From an uncultured Collinsella sp. (GTDB lineage: Bacteria; Actinomycetota; Coriobacteriia; Coriobacteriales; Coriobacteriaceae): a stretch of DNA of 14,134 nucleotides. The DNA lies in the NCBI GenBank assembly GCA_902493545.1, contig CABUQI010000022.1, positions 1 through 14,134 of the forward strand. The letters run 5' to 3'. Position numbers and translations under genes: made by a program. This document shows, piece after piece, positions 12,384 to 14,134 of this stretch. The notes under the pieces are model-generated. The model searched no databases, was not told where the DNA came from, and was given only the letters and a program-made list of their open reading frames with translations. Within the stretch, counting starts at the first letter, position 1. Each line of letters starts with the position of its first letter.

Positions 12384-12971
12384 TTACAGCGAGCCCTTGG
12401 TGCTGGGGATGCCCTGCACGCGGGGATCGAGCTCGCAGGCGTGGCGCATCGTGCGGCCCACGGCCTTAAAGGCGGCCTCGATAATGTGATGCGAGTTGCC
12501 GCCCGCCAGCTCGCGCACGTGGAGCGTGAGCTTGGCGTCGCGCGCAAAGGCGTAGAAGAACTCAACGGCCAGCTCGGTATCGAAGCTACCCACGCGCTCA
12601 GTCGGTACGGGCAGCTCGCAGTAGGCCTGCCCACGGCCCGAAATATCAACGGCAGCCATCACAAGCGTCTCGTCCATGGCGATCGCCGCGTCGGCAAAGC
12701 GCGTAATGCCCGCCTTGTCGCCCAGCGCCTGGCAAAACGCCTCGCCCAGCACAATACCCGTGTCCTCGACGGTGTGATGCGCATCGACCTCGACGTCGCC
12801 CACCGCGTGCACCGTCAGATTGAACAGACCATGGCGGCCAAAAGCGTTGAGCATGTGGTCGAAAAACGGCACGCCGGTCGAGATATCGCACACGCCAGAT
12901 CCGTCCAGGTCGAGCTTTACGACAATGTCGGTCTCGCCCGTCTTGCGGGTCACCTCGGCATAACGGTCCAT
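12384..12971 (-). CDS. hisB: Imidazoleglycerol-phosphate dehydratase
   Basis: This 195-residue monofunctional enzyme dehydrates imidazole glycerol phosphate to imidazole acetol phosphate (step 6), with a di-manganese site. Visible motifs are FFDHMLNAFGRHG (36-48), DAHHTVEDTG (63-72, ligands H65, H66, E69) and GGNSHHIIEAAFKA (157-170, H161, H162, E165). There is no histidinol-phosphatase domain as in the E. coli fusion, which agrees with a separate PHP phosphatase nearby. The ATG at 12971 directly follows the hisC stop (TAG-ATG) and uses AGGAGGAG inside the end of hisC. Confidence 0.97.
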   Translation of the reverse strand: MDRYAEVTRKTGETDIVVKLDLDGSGVCDISTGVPFFDHMLNAFGRHGLFNLTVHAVGDVEVDAHHTVEDTGIVLGEAFCQALGDKAGITRFADAAIAMDETLVMAAVDISGRGQAYCELPVPTERVGSFDTELAVEFFYAFARDAKLTLHVRELAGGNSHHIIEAAFKAVGRTMRHACELDPRVQGIPSTKGSL

Positions 12972-14087
12972 CTACATCTCCTCCTTCACCAGCGCGGCAA
13001 ACGCGGCCAGCACCTCGTCGTTTTCCTGCGGGGTGCCTACGGTAATGCGCAGACAGTCCGCGAGCCCCGGCGCGTAACTAAAGTCGCGCACCAAAATTGA
13101 ATACTCGTCGCGCAGACGCTCGCGCACGCGCGTGGCATGCGGCGTGCGCACAAGCACAAAGTTCGCCGCGCTCGGCCACGCCTCCACGGGCAGACCCTCG
13201 GCAGCCATTGCGCGCAGGGCACACAACTCGCGCTCGCGCTCGGATGCGACCTGCGCCACCACAGGTGCGTAGGCATCACGGGCACGCACGCAGGCAAGCG
13301 CGGCGGCCTGGCTCAGCACGTTAACCGAGTAGATTTGGCGAATCGCCGCAAACACATCGATGACCTCGGGCGCCGCGATCACATAGCCCAGACGCGTGCC
13401 GGCGGCGCCGAACGCCTTGGACAGCGTATGCAGAATCACCAGGTTGGGATGCTCGGCGATAAGCCCCTGCGCCGTGGTAGCCGCGCCAAACGAATCGTCC
13501 GCAAACTCAACGTAGGCCTCGTCGACCATGACCATGCCGGGGCACGCATCGCACAGGGCCGCGACAAAGTCGAGCGGCGTCACATCGCCCGTGGGGTTAT
13601 TGGGCGAGGTCACGATCGCCAGATTGCACTCGGGCGCCGCTGCGAGCACAGCCGCTTGGTCGAGCTCAAAGGTCGCCGGGTCGCGCCACACATCGCGCAC
13701 CTCGGTCTGACAAAGCGACGCAAAGAACGCATACTCACTAAAGCACGGCGGGCAGTTGAGCAGGGTCCGTCCCGCGCCGCCAAACGCCAGCAAGTAGTTA
13801 TAGAGCAGCTCGTCGCCGCCGTTTCCCACGCAAATATTCTCACGTGCCACGCCATGCCAAGCGACAAGCTCGTCGCGCAGGTCGTTGGACATGGGATCGG
13901 GATAGCGGTTGAGCGGTGTGGCAGCCAAGGCCGCGTCGATCGCCTCGCGCACGCCGGCCGGCACGGGATAGGTGTTCTCGTTGGCCGAAAGGTTGATGCG
14001 CGTGGGCGTAAAGTTGGGGTCATAGGGCTCGATGCCGGCCAAGTAGGGCTGGACGAGCTCCTTCATGCGAGGCGTCAGCTCGGCCAT
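12972..14087 (-). CDS. hisC: Histidinol-phosphate aminotransferase
   Basis: This 371-residue fold-type I PLP enzyme transfers an amino group from glutamate to imidazole acetol phosphate (step 7). Visible features are the N-terminal LSANENTYPVP (33-43), the glycine-rich VGNGGDELL (88-96), SPNNPTGD (161-168), Asp189 in VDEAYVEF for the pyridine nitrogen, and the PLP lysine Lys224 in TLSKAFGAAGTRLG, with Arg232 for phosphate. Length is typical. The ATG at 14087 has GGAGG six bases upstream. The upstream frame ends with TAA at 14091-14089, one base before this start. Confidence 0.96.
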   Translation of the reverse strand: MAELTPRMKELVQPYLAGIEPYDPNFTPTRINLSANENTYPVPAGVREAIDAALAATPLNRYPDPMSNDLRDELVAWHGVARENICVGNGGDELLYNYLLAFGGAGRTLLNCPPCFSEYAFFASLCQTEVRDVWRDPATFELDQAAVLAAAPECNLAIVTSPNNPTGDVTPLDFVAALCDACPGMVMVDEAYVEFADDSFGAATTAQGLIAEHPNLVILHTLSKAFGAAGTRLGYVIAAPEVIDVFAAIRQIYSVNVLSQAAALACVRARDAYAPVVAQVASERERELCALRAMAAEGLPVEAWPSAANFVLVRTPHATRVRERLRDEYSILVRDFSYAPGLADCLRITVGTPQENDEVLAAFAALVKEEM

Positions 14088-14088
14088 G

Positions 14089-14134
14089 TTAGGCCTCCTC
14101 GCCGGTCGCGCCAACGCCATCCGCGCCCGCAGCC
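14089..14134 (-). CDS. C-terminal end of an upstream gene, probably hisD
   Basis: In the minus strand a frame is open from the window edge to a TAA at 14091-14089. It encodes 14 residues, AAGADGVGATGEEA, and ends one base before hisC. Only the tail is present and it carries no diagnostic motif. Histidinol dehydrogenase (hisD) is the usual gene before hisC, so that is the likeliest identity, by position only. Confidence 0.45.
   Translation of the reverse strand, partial: AAGADGVGATGEEA

Noticed and set aside
11472..13100. Plus-strand frames opposite hisH, hisB and hisC
   Set aside because: They are mirror frames of strongly supported his genes; composition alone explains them.

Overview
The window is high-GC Gram-positive DNA, most like a Coriobacteriia genome (Collinsella or a close relative). 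This is inferred from gene content, GC-rich codon use, strong GGAGG-type ribosome sites and the style of the intergenic palindromes; no search was run. Most genes are core metabolism on the minus strand.

Layout. (1) 1-926, plus strand: a membrane-anchored helical-repeat protein of unknown function, then tRNA-Leu(UAA) with its own terminator. (2) 927-2573: an accessory-looking module. A DUF4143-type AAA ATPase gene is preceded by a 33-bp tandem array of small hairpins. It is bracketed by two copies of a 69-nt palindrome whose stems differ by compensatory changes. (3) 2574-4362, minus: a divIC/ftsB-like septum gene followed by a Ppx/GppA phosphatase gene. (4) 4454-5848, minus: enolase with a strong terminator. 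(5) 6038-7995, minus: an orphan LarC C-terminal-domain protein, a YfcE-type phosphoesterase and MazG, ending in a strong terminator. (6) 7996-8324: a divergent control region with a 12-bp palindrome and a 23-bp stem. (7) 8325-9236, plus: a PHP-family histidinol-phosphatase. (8) 9239-14134, minus: a histidine operon in transcribed order (hisD-like tail)-hisC-hisB-hisH-hisA-hisF-hisI-hisE.

The operon and the convergent PHP phosphatase together encode most of histidine biosynthesis: HisE and HisI (steps 2-3), HisA (4), HisF/HisH (5), HisB (6), HisC (7) and the phosphatase (8). HisG is not in the window, and only a possible HisD tail is. MazG and YfcE are housekeeping nucleotide and phosphoester enzymes.

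No complete new defence or mobile system is visible. The parts most worth a second look are the covarying palindromes and tandem hairpins around the ATPase, two palindromes placed between genes inside the his operon, a HisA whose second catalytic aspartate appears displaced, and the orphan LarC domain.
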